Source: Siniperca chuatsi
Lineage: Eukaryota; Chordata; Actinopteri; Centrarchiformes; Sinipercidae
Assembly: GCF_020085105.1 (NCBI RefSeq)
Contig: NC_058043.1
Location: forward strand, 15,595,167-15,659,166
DNA: 64,000 nucleotides
Reading direction: 5' to 3'
The position numbers and the translations under genes are program-made. Every line of letters begins with the position of its first letter. Position 1 is the stretch's first letter. The notes under the pieces were generated by a model. The model was given only the letters and a program-made list of their open reading frames with translations. It was not told the origin of the DNA and did no database searches. Shown piece by piece: positions 12,137-26,500 of the stretch.

Positions 12137-12154
12137 GCGCCGCCCTCTAGTGGC
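12137..12154 (-). promoter_or_regulatory. CTCF-like motif upstream of UBA7
   Basis: The minus-strand reading GGCCACTAGAGGGCGGCGC fits the CTCF core CCAC-NAG-GGGGC well. It lies about 190 bases before the UBA7 start codon. Matched by eye; binding is unknown. Confidence 0.35.
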
Positions 12155-12206
12155 CAAGCTAGGAAATATTTATTGGCACAGCGACAGATCTTGCACAGAA
12201 AAATCT

Positions 12207-12222
12207 GAAACGAAAGTGAAAT
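12207..12222 (+). promoter_or_regulatory. ISRE-like interferon response motif of UBA7
   Basis: GAAACGAAAGTGAAAT contains GAAAGTGAAA, an exact match to the ISRE core GAAANNGAAA, preceded by a third GAAA half-site. It lies 121-136 bases upstream of the UBA7 ATG, where a core promoter element would be expected. UBA7 is an interferon-stimulated gene in mammals, so the motif supports both the name and the regulation. IRF or ISGF3 binding is inferred. Confidence 0.6.
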
Positions 12223-12342
12223 GCTCTCTTTTAAACTGTTGTCATCTCATCATTTGTTCACTTTCTGTTCCTGGTGTGTCAGTCCAACCGATCCGTTTAA
12301 ACTGGTCATCTCATATTGGAGACTGTCAACTGCAAGTTCAAC

Positions 12343-15300
12343 ATGTCACAAATCGGTGAAATCGATGAAGGACTCTACTCCAGACAGCTGTAAGTACTAT
12401 GTGCCGATGAGGGATCAGTTTAACTGTATGGACTACAGGCCCTCAGACTCACTCGTTCTTTTACTTGCACAGGTATGTTCTGGGTCATGAGGCGATGCAC
12501 CGGATGAGCACAGCCAATGTCCTCATTGCAGGCATGCGTGGTCTTGGAGTAGAAATAGCCAAGAATGTGATCCTGTCCGGAGTGAAGTCTGTCACCGTCC
12601 AGGATGAAGGACAGGCAGTGTGGACCGACCTGTCCTCCCAGGTACTAACCCTGTGGTGTTGATCTGTTAAAATACATATATAAATAAATACATCTTTTAG
12701 GACATATATGTGTCTATATAGATATAATTCACAGACTATGCGTAAAGTAAACAACTTCCTGTTAGAGCAACAACAACTTGCCATGTTTCATGTTGCCAAT
12801 TATCCTGTTTTTATACTGTTTCTTGGCTATTTAAATGTCAAATTTGGGATGATATAATGGCAATAATAAAACCTTATTACATAATTTAAAAGGCCTTAAT
12901 GTTTTAACTTATTTAACCTTACTTCAGCTACTACATAAGTAATACAACAATTGTCTAAATTTAACATATCGGTTAATAGGTTAATAACTTGGTTTTACAT
13001 GTAAAAAAGTTTTTTCAAAGGGAGTCAGTTTACTTTAACTATTAAGTACATTTACTCCTTACCATTACTTTGATGGTTTATTCTTGACCTTGGAAACAGC
13101 TGTTGACAAAAGATTCCAGAGGTGCTCAGAATCACAGAAAGTGTGAACATCTACCATTTCATGATAACTGAGCAAACTCAGCTTGCTGATGAAGACTATG
13201 TGATACAGTCAAAGCTCCAGAACAAGCGAGTAGGTAGAGAACGTTTTGTCAATCTGTAATTTCATTTTCGCACCAGTTTTTCCTGAAGGAGTCCCATCTT
13301 GGTCAGAACCGAGCCACATGTTCCCTACAACAGCTGTCTGCCTTAAACCCACATGTGCGTGTGTCGGCCCACACTGGACCACTGGATGGCGACCTGCTTC
13401 TGCAATTCCAGGTACTTCATTATAGTACCTAACCGTTCATAAAGGCGTCATGCTGATATCCATTAAGGTTGAGATTACAAAACCAAATGATTAGCTTTTG
13501 TGTCTGTCTCTAATGTCTGTCTGATATGGTTTGTCCACATTGGCAGGTGGTGGTCCTCACTGACTGCTCACTGGATGATCAGAAGCACTTTGGTGAGCTC
13601 TGCCATTTGCGTGGAATCAAGTTCATTGTAGCAGACACCAAAGGACTCTGTGGGTAAGTGAGCAAAACAAACTGAGACAAACTGTCAAAAATGCATTGAA
13701 TATACTTAATAATGTGTGAAGGAAAGAAGTGAAAACCTTATGCTTCATTTGCAGTCAGTTGTTCTGTGACTTTGGGGAGGAGTTTGAGGTCTTGGACCAG
13801 GATGGAGAGATGCCTGCATCAGCAATGATACAAAGTATCTCTAAGGTAATACCCTCCATTTGTTTTCTGTTGCTGCCATATTAAAAGTCTCTCTGTCACA
13901 TCCAGCCATCCATTTTTTTAAAAAACCTGCTCATGCTGCTAAGATTTGTGTTGGGTAACATTGACACCTACGGGCAAGAAGAGTTGCCAGTTCATTTGCA
14001 TATTTTTGGACTGTGAAAGGAACTCCTAATATGCACAGGAAGAATATACAAACTCCACACAGAAGGCCTCTCTGACCTGTCTGTTTACATTTAAGTAATT
14101 CACAATTCAAATGTATTTTGCAAGTGTAGAAAATATGCTTACATATTGAACATTATTACTAGAATATTTCTTTCAAATTTGAAGGTTGTCAACATGACTT
14201 TATTCTAGGACAATCCTGGAGTGGTGCTCTGCGCAGATGACCGGAATCATGGATTTTTAGATGGCTCCAAAGTTTCCTTCTCTGAAGTCCAAGGCATGAC
14301 AGAGCTCAACAGCATCGGCCCTGTGGAGATCAAAGACCGTGGTTAGTGTTACTTTGCCATGATTACTTTGTTTCTTTCCCCAGCTGTTGAGACTTGCAAC
14401 ACACAGTGTAGCCACGGTGTAGCCCTCCACATGGCACTCCACATTTTCAGTAGCATCCCAGCAGAATTTAATAGTTGTGATAAGAATTTGTCTTTGCCTC
14501 ACTGTCTGTATGTCACATGTCACCTCTATCACCAGGCCGGTACTCCTTCAGCATTGTTGACACTTCAGCCTTTTCTGAGTATGAACGGGGTGGAGTAGTG
14601 ACTGAGGTTAAACAGCCCTGCAAACTAAATTTTGTAAGTATCAACATTTAGTTTTAATGTTCCTAATCTTTGCTTTTGAAAAGTGTTTGTTAATAAGATA
14701 ACTACAACATAAATTGCAGAAACCACTGCGTGAGGCTCTATTGGACCATCAGCTGCTGATAATGAATGATTATGGAAAAATATCGAGGCACCAAACCCTG
14801 CACTTGGCTTTCCAAGCCCTCCATAGCTTTGTGAAGAAAGAACACCGACTCCCTCGTCCTTGGTCTCAGGTCAGTGAGGGTTACAGGATGCTACAGTCAA
14901 TATTCAATTAATTTTACAGAACAAGTTGTATGATAAGTAAAAAATAAAATAGAAAGTAAAACAAGGCTATGGTGTTGAAGTATAACCATTAAAGCAGTTT
15001 ACAGGATTGTTTCCACTCACTTCTTGACATGATTCATCCCATACAGTCAGATGCAGGTTTCCTGTTTGACATGGTGAAAGAGCTGAATGAAGTTGCAGAG
15101 CTGGAACAGCTGGATGAAGCTGCTGTGCAAAACCTGTCCTACACAGCCCAGGGTGATTTGGCTCCTGTCAATGCTTTCATTGGAGGCCTTGCTGCTCAAG
15201 AAGTTATTAAGGTGAGGTCAAAGGTCGATGCCAGTAACATTAGTTTCATCTGTCAGTTGTTGATGGAGTATAACACTGCAATTGTTACATTGTGTATATT

Positions 15301-18300
15301 TACTGTACATAATTTAGCACTTACTGCATGGTGGTGGTGGTGGTGTATATAGCTGACTGTATTTTACTCTGTGCACTCTGTACCGTTCCTGCAGGCATGT
15401 AGTGGGAAATTTACGCCTCTTCAGCAGTGGCTATATTTTGATGCACTGGAGTGCCTCCCTGAAAAGGAACTGGCAGAGTGCTCCTTTTCAACAGTATGTT
15501 AAGAGACTCCTTGATTTAAACAATTCACATATATTAATCAGGAACATTCAATCAGACTTCGGATATAAATAAAATATTTTTGTTCTCCTCCCTCATAGAG
15601 GGGCACGCGGTACGATGGACAGATTGCTGTGTTTGGTTCAGCGTTCCAGGAGAAGCTTGAGAGGCAGAAGTATTTCCTGGTGAGGGCAGGTTTGATATTT
15701 GTCCAGCAGGGAGCACACTCTGCACTGGAATGCAGAAGCTTCATCTGTGTTTTCCTTTGATCTTATCTGGTGTTAATGATGGCACATGCAGGAAAAGGCT
15801 GCAATCGAGGTGGCATTTCCTGCCAGTGTCAACCTATTGGTGTGCAGGCGCCAAACCCTTTGTCTGTTTCCTTTAAAAGTGTTATTTTTACTGTTGTTTA
15901 CTGGCTGTCCATGTGTGTTTGAGAGAGAGAGTGCATGCACGTGTTTCTTTTAACACAATAAAAACTGCTCACAAAGTATCAGGAAGTGAAACAAGTGATG
16001 TGCAACAATAGATTAATAATGTAATGCTACATTGTAAAAAACAAAGGATTTTCTTATCTGTAAAATGTAGCTTTAATCTGGTGACATTCACTTGCATTGC
16101 ATGAGCTAATATACATTTAGTCTTACACAGTCTCTCATGTCATTTTTCAAGGTTGGAGCTGGTGCTATTGGCTGTGAGCTTCTTAAAAACTTTGCTCTCA
16201 TTGGGCTTGGTGCTGGAGAAGAAGGGCACATCACTGTAACAGATATGGACTTTATAGAAAGATCCAACTTGAACCGACAGTTCCTGTTCAGGTCTCAGGA
16301 TATTAAGGTGAGAAAACACACAGTACAGAGTATCACAACCTCCTCTCTCACATGCCATCATAGCTCACTGGTTGTTGTCTGACCTGGTTAAGTGGAAGGG
16401 TCAGAGGGCTTTACTAATGGCACACGTTGGGGGTGAAGGTATTGTGACAGTCTGAGGTAGCTTGTGTCAGATTACACATAGCTGCCATGATCCATCATCT
16501 GTGGCTGTTTTGTTTTGTAGTTTACTTAAGGAGTATATCAGGCAGTTGATCTTTCATGTCTGAGTAAACAACTACCAGTGTAAACAACTTACGCAACACA
16601 TAGCTGAGTGCAGTTAGTGGGTATGTTAACAAGAAATCTTCAACTGCTTTGAAATTCTGGAGAGAAATGTGCTGATTCTGCTGTTACATAATAGAAGAGC
16701 AGTGAGACACTCAGAATACAGTGACTTGACAGTAAACATACAGGCTGAATTATTAAAGACCAAGGATGTCTGCTTTGATTTGTTGGAATAGTTTCATAGA
16801 AAGATTCAATAACAAATCTGGATATTGGTTCTGTAAAAAATAGCATTTTATTCAGCTCTCCCTCCATCATCGTCATTACCACCATTGTCGTTGTCTGATT
16901 TTACCTATATTATCTCCCAGACACACAGCCCATTTGCTAACTTGTCCTTAAACAGAAACCAAAATCGGAGGTTGCAGCCAAAGCAGTGCGAGAGATGAAC
17001 CCACAGATGAAAATCACCGCTCACCAGAATCGTCTGGACCCTGACAGTGAAGGAGTGTATGATTACAACTTCTTCATGGGTCTCGATGGAGTGGCTGCAG
17101 CCCTTGATAATGTGGAAGCCAGTAAGGGCCATTATTCTGTCTTCATTATTATTATTATTATTATTATTATATAGTAAGTTCTCATTACCACAGTGATTAT
17201 ACCAGAGCATTAACAGTACATATTTGACAGATGCTTGTAAAAATACATTGTTAAGCATTAACCCCTCTTTTTGCTGCCCAGGGGTCTATCTTGATGAACG
17301 CTGCATTCAACTCCAGAAGCCTATGCTGGAGGGAGGAACTCTAGGAAGCAAGGGTCATACTCTGGTGGTGGTGCCACACCTGACAGAGCCTTATGGGCCG
17401 GGCAAATCAAGTTCTAATAATGCCATCCCACTTTGCACTCTCAAGAACTTCCCTCACCGCATTGAGCACACCCTGCAGGTACGACGTAAACTTCTAATTA
17501 AGTCTAGTTCAGCTTTGTGTGTGAATTACACAGATTGATTTTCCTAATTTTGTTTCAAAACCTACACAGTGATCAGAAACATTAAATAGGCCTTACTTAA
17601 AATGTTAAATGATTTTTGTGGGTAGACAGAATTCTATAGTACTTTATGGTGGTGTTGCATTGGATTGCAACATACTGAAAGGTGTTTCTAATATTTCAAT
17701 CCACCTCATTTACATATATAGAGGAGCAAACCGTTAGAAAAATTGTTTTATATAATGCAGTCCAATACAGCATTAGAATCTCATCATAATTAGACACAGT
17801 GCTGCTTTGAGCTAAATGCTAAACTCGGCAAGCCAACCTGCTCATTATGACAATGCTAATAAGATTCAGATTTTTAGCGGGTTTACCATCCTACTTAGTT
17901 AGCATTATAGCATGCTAAAATTTGCTAATTACCACTAAACACAAAGTATAGCTGAGGTTGATGGAAATGTCATTAGTTTTGCAGGTATTTGGTCTTAAAC
18001 CAAAGTCTTAGACAAATGAAAAATTTGACCAGGTGATGACTCTAAATGAAGGGATCCCCACAGTTATCAGAATTCATCCTTAAGGGGACATGAATTTGGG
18101 GAGGAATGTGTGTACCAAATTTGGTTGCAATCCAACCACTAGCTGTTGAGTTATTTCACTAAAAACCAAAAGTGCCAACCTCATGGTGGCGCTAGAGGAA
18201 AAGTCAGGGGATCGCCAAAAGTCATAGCAATCCATCTGATATTTGTTGAGACATTTCAGTATGGACCAGAGTGGTGGACCAATCAATAGACAGAACGGCA

Positions 18301-21300
18301 TTACCATTCATACAGCCACACTGCTAGCATGGCTAAAAAATTACCAGATTTGAATCCATACCTCTCTGACACTAATACGTCCACAACAATTTAAATTTAC
18401 AAATTTATTACAAGACTGCTGTTTACAGTTTTATTACAGTATACAGGGTTTTCTGGTCACTCAGTGTATTCTTATGCAACATGAAAAGTCACTATTTTAC
18501 TGATTATCTGTACAAATACATTTTAAGTGGGTTTTCTTTGCACTAATTCGACATTATAATTCTTTTAGTGGGCCAGAGACCAGTTTGAAGGACTGTTTAA
18601 ACAAACACCTGAAAATGTGAATCTCTTCCTGAGGTAAGATGTGATGCTATCTGATTTACCGTTTCCCACAACAAGCAAACGTGAGAAATTACATTCACCA
18701 ATCTGCTGCCAGTCTGCTGGCACTTAAAGACCACTACTTGCTCATTTTACAATGCCTTTCTGCTCTCTTACAAAGCATTCCAGCAAACCTACAAAAGCTA
18801 ATGAAGTGCCTCAAGCTCATTATTTTGTTTTATAAACAGGAAAACATGCGGTTGGCTTTTAGCAGTAAACCCCTGGTAAAAATTACATAAACAGTCTGTC
18901 TTGCCAAGGCTCTACTCGGCAATGCATCTTTCACAGCAGCTCTAACGCTATTTTCTGCAAATAATAGATACAGTCTCTCATCTAATTAGAGTTTAGAAAC
19001 ATCTTCTGAATGGAAAAAGAGATTAGATTAATGCAGAAAAAAGTACTATACCATGTCAAAGGGCTTAGTCAGTGACTGTACTGGTAATATTTGTATTTAT
19101 TTGAGATGCAAAATTTGTGTCGGGAGACTGAAAAACACTGAGCTTACAATAAAGCATTGACCTAATTATAATGTAACAGCACGTCAGTGACAGATTTTAG
19201 CCTCCAAGACCAAACTTTGTCTGAGCTTTGAGCCTCGGAGCCCTACTAATCCAGCCATGTTTTGAGATGTTCCTTTGTTTGTTTTGGTTGAGATTTGATA
19301 TAATCCCCCCTCATCGTAAATAACTTTTACACACTTTTACACTAGTACACATTTTTTTGTGTCTTTAAACAGAAGCAAAAATCGTGACTGGATCAGAAAT
19401 GGTGCTCGCCGGTTCACACAGCCATTAAAGTTTCTCGCATTAAACTGATTTTTAGAAATAAGAACATGTATTATGCGTTTGGGAATACTCTAATAACCAC
19501 TTTCTTCAGAGCCCTCTTTGTTGTGCAGTCACGGAAAACTTCTCTGGACATTTTCATGAGTCAGGTCAGCTACATGTCATAGTCCAGTAAATTTTAAGTT
19601 TTGGTTAATGAGGTTATGGAAAGGAACAGATGCATTTTGTTGAGTTATCCTCCCCCATTCAGCTCTGTGCAGAACTATGACTCAAAATTCCTGTTTAGAC
19701 CTGTTTAGGTGTAAATGCACGCAGAGGAGGTACAGCCTCTTTGTTTTCACAGTGCAAGGCCGTGTATGATGAGCTAGCACACGGTAATGTTGCAAGAACT
19801 GTCCAGGCATGTTGCACTGACCAGCACACTACAAGCTTACTAACCACTGCCTATTTATCCACAGCCAAGCGTCAAAGGAATCACCTCTGAGTCAATAACA
19901 AGACTACACCCTAATTTACAAAGATCTGTTTAGTCATTCTCCTGTGTGCTGGATAGAGCCAAGTATTTTTCCATGAGGACTTTCCCTGTTTTCACTTTCC
20001 AGGTCAAATGTTCTTCCCACAGTTCAACTGCTGGCTAGATACTGCTGCACAAAAACAGGCCCAGCAAGTGAAAGCTTTTATTCTGAAAGTTAGACCTTGA
20101 GAATTTATTATACAACGAGACATTTAGATGATACTTGTCCTGTCTTGTCTTTTTCCACATCTAGTGATTATTACCTTCTGTATACTGTATGTCTGTCATT
20201 AAATCAAAAGAAATATTGCTGCACTGTTTCCTGCAGAGATGCAGGGTTTGTACAGCGGACTCTTGGCCAAGGAGACGCTGAGGCCCTGGAGGTTCTTGGG
20301 GGGGTGTGGAGCAGCCTTGAGGACATGAAAGCTGGAGGACAACGTCCAACGAGCTGGGAAGACTGTGTGAGCTGGGCACGTTGCAAGTGGGAGTCTCTCT
20401 ATAACAACGATATCCGCCAGCTTCTGCACTGTTTCCCTCCTGAACAGGTAAAATCCCATCAGAGGAAAAATAACAGCTCTCCCTAAAGCCAAGTATGACA
20501 GAGCTGTAATTTATGTTTATGGACACAGGGGGGCACTGTTATGTATGTAAGGTCCTTGCATACCAAGCAATTAGCACAAAAAGAATGCCAATCAGTGTTT
20601 CATTTTTCTCATTTCACATTATTGGAGTAATGCAGTAGCAGGTCTCCAGGCTCAGAGACCACTATTAACCTCATCTGAAACCTGAACCACTGAAAGCCAC
20701 CGCTGATAAATATCTCAGGCGGCTCTGAGGGTTTGTAATCAGGTAAAGCATGCAGACAGAATGATGTCACATGTTGCTGTCACACCTGGGGGGGCACGGA
20801 TCAGTATCAACCCAAACAGACCCTCACTAACCCCAGGTCCCAGTCCAGCAACTGGCTGCTTCTACCCTCATTATATGTCCCTGCACAGTTATAGAAATTC
20901 CTCTGACCAAGAATGATTTTCTTCCATTCATGTCTGCTTAAATATTTGTGGTAGGGCACTAAATTCCCTGTATTATTATGCCTCATGCTGATAAAATGAG
21001 CTAGTTCTCATGTGTTACAATTAGCATTTAAACCAATCCAGTTTAGCCTTATAATCACAACAAACCATAGAGAAACTCTTTTCCAGTTACTGTTCAAATT
21101 TTTTGCTTCTTGTTTTTCTTCCACAGTTCTCTTTGTCGTAGTTACCTATACAAGAGTTTAGATGGTATCACTGTCCTCTTGGAAAGTCACGTTTGACCAC
21201 AAACTTTCTGAGGAACTATGATAAGGAAGTTTACGTCAGTTAACGGTCGCAAACCAACCTGACAAATACGAGTACACAACCATGACAGATGACCACACCT

Positions 21301-21423
21301 TTAACATAACAGCCGCTTTGTTGGGTGTGAGCCTCCACATAGAAGTGAGCGTGGTTCTGTGTGTGTTATGAAACTTTGACACATGGGACAATGGATGCAT
21401 TTGAACCGAAGACATTATAGGAA

Positions 21424-21466
<43 letters not shown>

Positions 21467-23494
21467 CATATATTCACATAAATTCATATATCACAAATTT
21501 GCCTAAAAGGGCTTTACAGTCTGTATAGCATACAACATCCTCTATCCTTAGACTCCCCCAAAAAGGCCTTTCATGGGAAAAAATAAAGAATCCCCAGGAA
21601 GAGAAACATAGGAGAGATTTCAAGGACAAGCAGACATGCAATAGATGTATGTAAAATGTAAAATGATGTGCTGTTTGTGGGGATTGGAGAACACACAGCA
21701 TTGCTGCATGATTCAACCATTTGGATTTTAAATTTATCCAAACAATCTTACAAAGTCCATCTATGATTTATTAAGTAAGGAACAGGACCTTGAGACTCTG
21801 GTTGTAACATTTTTTGTTAGTCTGCTTTGGGCCATATATAATCTTAAACTAAGTGGTATCAACCTTTTTAAGGATAAAGCATTGTTGATGCCACATTTCT
21901 GCCCTGAATCCTGACTGTGAAAAGAAGAATGTTGTTGATGCCTTTTGGCTTCTATAGACAGCACCCCTGCAGTGAAAACTGCATCACCAGTAGGAGACTC
22001 TGTCTTTCCCAGCATATGGACCATTTGGCAACATCAAAGCTCTAAGTCCCTTTGTTCCTTTATCAGACATACAAATTGTGCTGTCAACACACCACTGATA
22101 ACAATATTAGTCTGGCTGTGCCACGGGAAGGTTGTAGGCCTCCTGCTGTGTCAGAAAACTAAAAGACTAAGTGATGTTTTATCAATTAATACATTGATGC
22201 TGTGTGTTGTATATGATGTAAGGTAAATATGTAACAATTCTTTTAAAAAACAAAGTGTTTACGTTTGGAATATAGAAATTGACCCCCTTTTTAATGAGGG
22301 ACAAAAATCTTATTGTCACTGTTGTATTAATGAAGAACCACAGTGAGCTATGTCGGTCTATAAAACAATATGTAGAAGCGACTCTGAATAAATTATGTTC
22401 CTCCTATGATATTTTCAGCTGTTAATCATTGTGATATTTTCTTCTGTTTATCTTTAGAAAACTGCTACTGGTCTACCCTTCTGGTCTGGATCCAAGAGAT
22501 GCCCTCACTCACTGACCTTTGACCCCAACAATGTGAGTAGTGTCTGGTCCAATGCCTCATGCAGTAGTAATCCTGACATGCACTTTAAAACAGTCAACAG
22601 GAATAATTGAAAAAGTATTAGTCACAGTATTCGGTGATGGCCGCTCGCATTCCTCCTTTATCGGGTCTGATAGTGGCTCTCCCTTACCCTGACCATATAC
22701 TGGATTCTTATCTGAGCTCTGAATGCCACTTAACCTGCATATGGACAACGACAGGCAGATAAAAATATGCTCTCCATATCCTTGATAGCCAAGAGGTAAT
22801 ATGTTGATATTAAGCTGAAAATACTGGAACTTGGAAGGTTCCAGGTAATGTAGTTCATGTCCCATTATCTCTCAAAGAAGATTTGCTTTCCTCTCTCTCT
22901 CTTTCATTTGACCTTTTTCTCTTTCATTTGACCTTTTCATTTGACCTTTTCTGTCAGCATTTTATTCCATCTCCTACCATCTGACTTTTATCTCCTTTAC
23001 AATTTGTTTTTGCCCTTCCATCTGTGTGAAATGTTGTCTTGTTGAAATCTTATATTTCCTGAGCTTCCACCTTTGACAGACAATGCTACAATTGCAAATG
23101 TCAGGTTCAGTGCCAATTTACACTTATCTAGAAAGGTCAAGTGAAGAGTATGGTATTGTTATTAATTGCATATTTGTATCTATTGGTTTTGCTTTAGAAG
23201 TGTTTTGCTTGGGAAATGTCAGCTTAAGAAATATTGTAGTATATTAATACACAACTAAAAAAACAGTCCTATAAAAATTATATGTTTTATCTATTATCTG
23301 TGCATTTAAAAACAATCAAAAGTCATTCCTAGCTCTTCTATCCTATAATTCTTAGATAATTTTATTCATGCATTGTGAGTTTCAGTATGCAGCCTGTAAT
23401 TCTACTCATCAGTTAATTGAATAAAGTGTTGCAAGTACTTGTTAAATGTGGATTGCGGCCATGCAGTAAGCAGCAGTGACTGCCACAAGATACA

Positions 23495-23539
<45 letters not shown>

Positions 23540-26500
23540 GAGAGAGAAAGTGATTGAGAGACCTATTGAGAGACCTATTGTTACAGCTACCTATTTTGTT
23601 CAGGGAAATAAATTAGCATTAACGCACTACCTTAATGTCTTTCTGCCCCTATCTTTGTTTTATTTATTTTTTTACAATGTCCTTTCTACAGTTTCACCCT
23701 GCAGGCAGGTCTGCTGTAAGGACTTGAAATAAACCACTTTTATTTTACATGTTGATTATTGCTTAAGATTTTCCTGTAGCTTTGTCTTTGCTATATAAAT
23801 AATAATAAACTTTATTTGTACAATAAACTTTATTTGTATAGCACCTTTTAAATGCAGCTCAAAGTGCTTTACAACAAAGAAAATTACATGCACTGAGCAC
23901 TTCACAAAAGCAGGGATAGAATGCCATAATTAATGGAAAATAAGATGATAAATAAAACCCTCTTGATAATAATACAAAGAAAAAATACAAAGCTATATAT
24001 AAAAGAAATGCCCAATGGCATGTTCGCTGTTAAAACATGACAATAAATGTTTCAATATAATGAACAGTTTTTTATTTTCATTCTGTGTTGTAGACTGTCC
24101 ATATGGAGTATGTGGTGGCAGCAGCTAATCTGTATGGGCAGATCTACGGAATCAATGGGACAAGAGACTGCGCCTCTATCCGAAACATCTTAGAGGAAGT
24201 CCATGTACCGTCTTTCACTCCCAAGTCCTCTGTGAAGATTCATCTCACTGACAAGGAGATGGAGGAGGAGAAAAAAAAGGACAGTGATGATGCTGGTGAG
24301 TTATTTTAACTTGCTGATATTTATTGTAATTACCTCACTTTCTTCCAGGGTTTCTTTTCTTTACTCTCTTTGTGTCTTTGCACCAGAAAAAGCCCGACTT
24401 GAGGAGTTGAAAGGAAAGTTGGCCCCACCATCTCTGAAAAGCTCAGCCATGCAGATGTACCCCATCGACTTTGAGAAGGTAGGGCAGGAGTGCAGTGAGA
24501 CCTCTGCTGCACACTCAGAAGCCACAGACAGACTGGCGGCTGGGTGTTAGCAGGGAGCTGCATTCAAATCTATAGGTGCTTTCAGAATATCTCAAAATGT
24601 CTTTTTTTCCTAATCTTTGGGTCCTCAGTGACCCTAATCTGTGCTGTTCCTCAAAGCATTCATGAAACAGAGCTTGCTTGTATTCTGTGTTCATTGTTAT
24701 AACACCTAGCAGCTAAGATATATATTTTTAGAAATTTACATCCTGGCAAAAACAAAACATTCAGTCAACCAGCACACATGGAACAGATTTATTTCTATAT
24801 GCAGTATGTCAGAGCTGCATTAGCACACTTTTTGGTGATATGCAGTGCATTCAACAACTCAGGACAGAGACATACTGTCTACAACCGCGTCAACAGCGTT
24901 TTTGAAGTGGCACACTGAGCCCTGAAGGTAGATTTCCCTCTACACCACATCCATTGTGCATCCAGCCACTGTCACAGTCTCTCCTCACACTCTCACCTCT
25001 CAACAAAGTATCACTCTCTGTCTGGACATTAAATCAGGTTTAGTGCTTGGTTGACATCTTGAAGTGTCTGTGGCTAGGTGCAGGGGAGCAAGGTCTATCT
25101 TTTTTAGGAAGTTATCTGGGAGCGCAGACTAGACATATTTCCTAGCAAATTCCCAAAGGTATCTCCTAACCAGTTGTTTCAGCACAGTCAGTAATACCTT
25201 GGACAAGACTGATTTATTGACAAGAAAGTCATCTCCAGTGTATAGTGTTGCCAACACTCCATATTTTTGCATGTGACACTCTGGGGAATGTATATAGATA
25301 AGACTAGAAGATTCTCATGACACATTAAGTTAAGTTCTTTATTTGTTATATGCACAACAATTACAGTGAAGCGGTCGCTGACAATGAAATTCTTGTTCTC
25401 AAGCTCCCTCCAACGGTGCTCATACAAAAATGTACAAAAGAAACTCACACAAGATTGTTTTTGGACTTGAATTATCCATCCTGAAAACCATTTTTTGAAC
25501 ACAAGAGGCCTGTCAGAGCACCCTGGTCATTAAACAACTGTCACTCTCAATTCTGTTGTTTTAAAAAACAATTGTAGTAATTTATAGTACAAATACAAGC
25601 AAAATGAGGAACAGGATATAGATCAAACCATTCGCCCAACCCACCTGAAGATGCTGCACAACAACAACAACATGGGATAGAGAGAAAAATTCGGACTCTG
25701 AATCAACCCGAATCCAGAACTTGTGTGACTTTTGATTCAAATCATAAGTCCGTTTCTCCAGTGTCTTAAGGGCAGAAAAATGTGCCATCCATGTTTCAGC
25801 AGAGGGGACCATCATAAAAAAATTAATTTCTTAGCCAAATAAAACAGAAACATAATCTGTGTCAAAATATCATCAGTGGTAACATTAAACAAATGCAGAA
25901 TTCCAGTAAATGTTTTCTAATAACATCTTGAGTAATTTTGGATGTTTCTCCCTAAATATAAGTTTTACTTAATTAACCCCTGTGTCCTCTGCATCAGACC
26001 TATCCTATTTACCTGTTGACATACTGACCCTTCAGTGAGTTCCTGGGTTTCCTAGCAAACCTTGGAAAAAGAGTGGAATAATTACAATTTTCACCTCTAC
26101 ACAAGCTTTTTTCTTAATCTTCATGGAGGTTGGGAATGTGCAGTTGAAATTAAACCTCTGATATGGAAAGGGTCACAAATAGGTGTGTCACAGCGACAAA
26201 ACCTTTACTTCAGGCACGGGGTACTCTGCGCTCAACAAAGAGCTATAAGCAAGCCAGACAGGGTGTTGTTGCTGTAGCTGCAGAGGTGAGTGTTAGAGGA
26301 ATTTGGAGAGGCTATGGAAAATGACTCTCAGGCAGCCTGAATGAGGTCTTGGTAAAGCATTCAGTGACTCAGGAGAAGCAGTAATGAAGGTGTATGAGGT
26401 AAGTCAGGTACATATCGGATGTCATCTTGAATAAGAATGAGATCCCCAAACCATCATGCTCCCCCTTCTCTTCATTTTTATCCCTACGTGCCCGGGTCAT

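Larger units (their letters stand above)
22533..24093 (+). other. UBA7 intron 17
   Basis: 1.56 kb holding a short CTTTCATTTGACCTTTT tandem array (about 22901-22950), a (TG)21 microsatellite and a retroelement-like tail (about 23795-24000). Confidence 0.6.

Noticed and set aside
21236..21487. Open frame containing a Tyr-Ile repeat
   Set aside because: Product of translating the (TA)20 microsatellite.
23439..23732. Open frame containing a Cys-Val repeat
   Set aside because: Product of translating the (TG)21 microsatellite.
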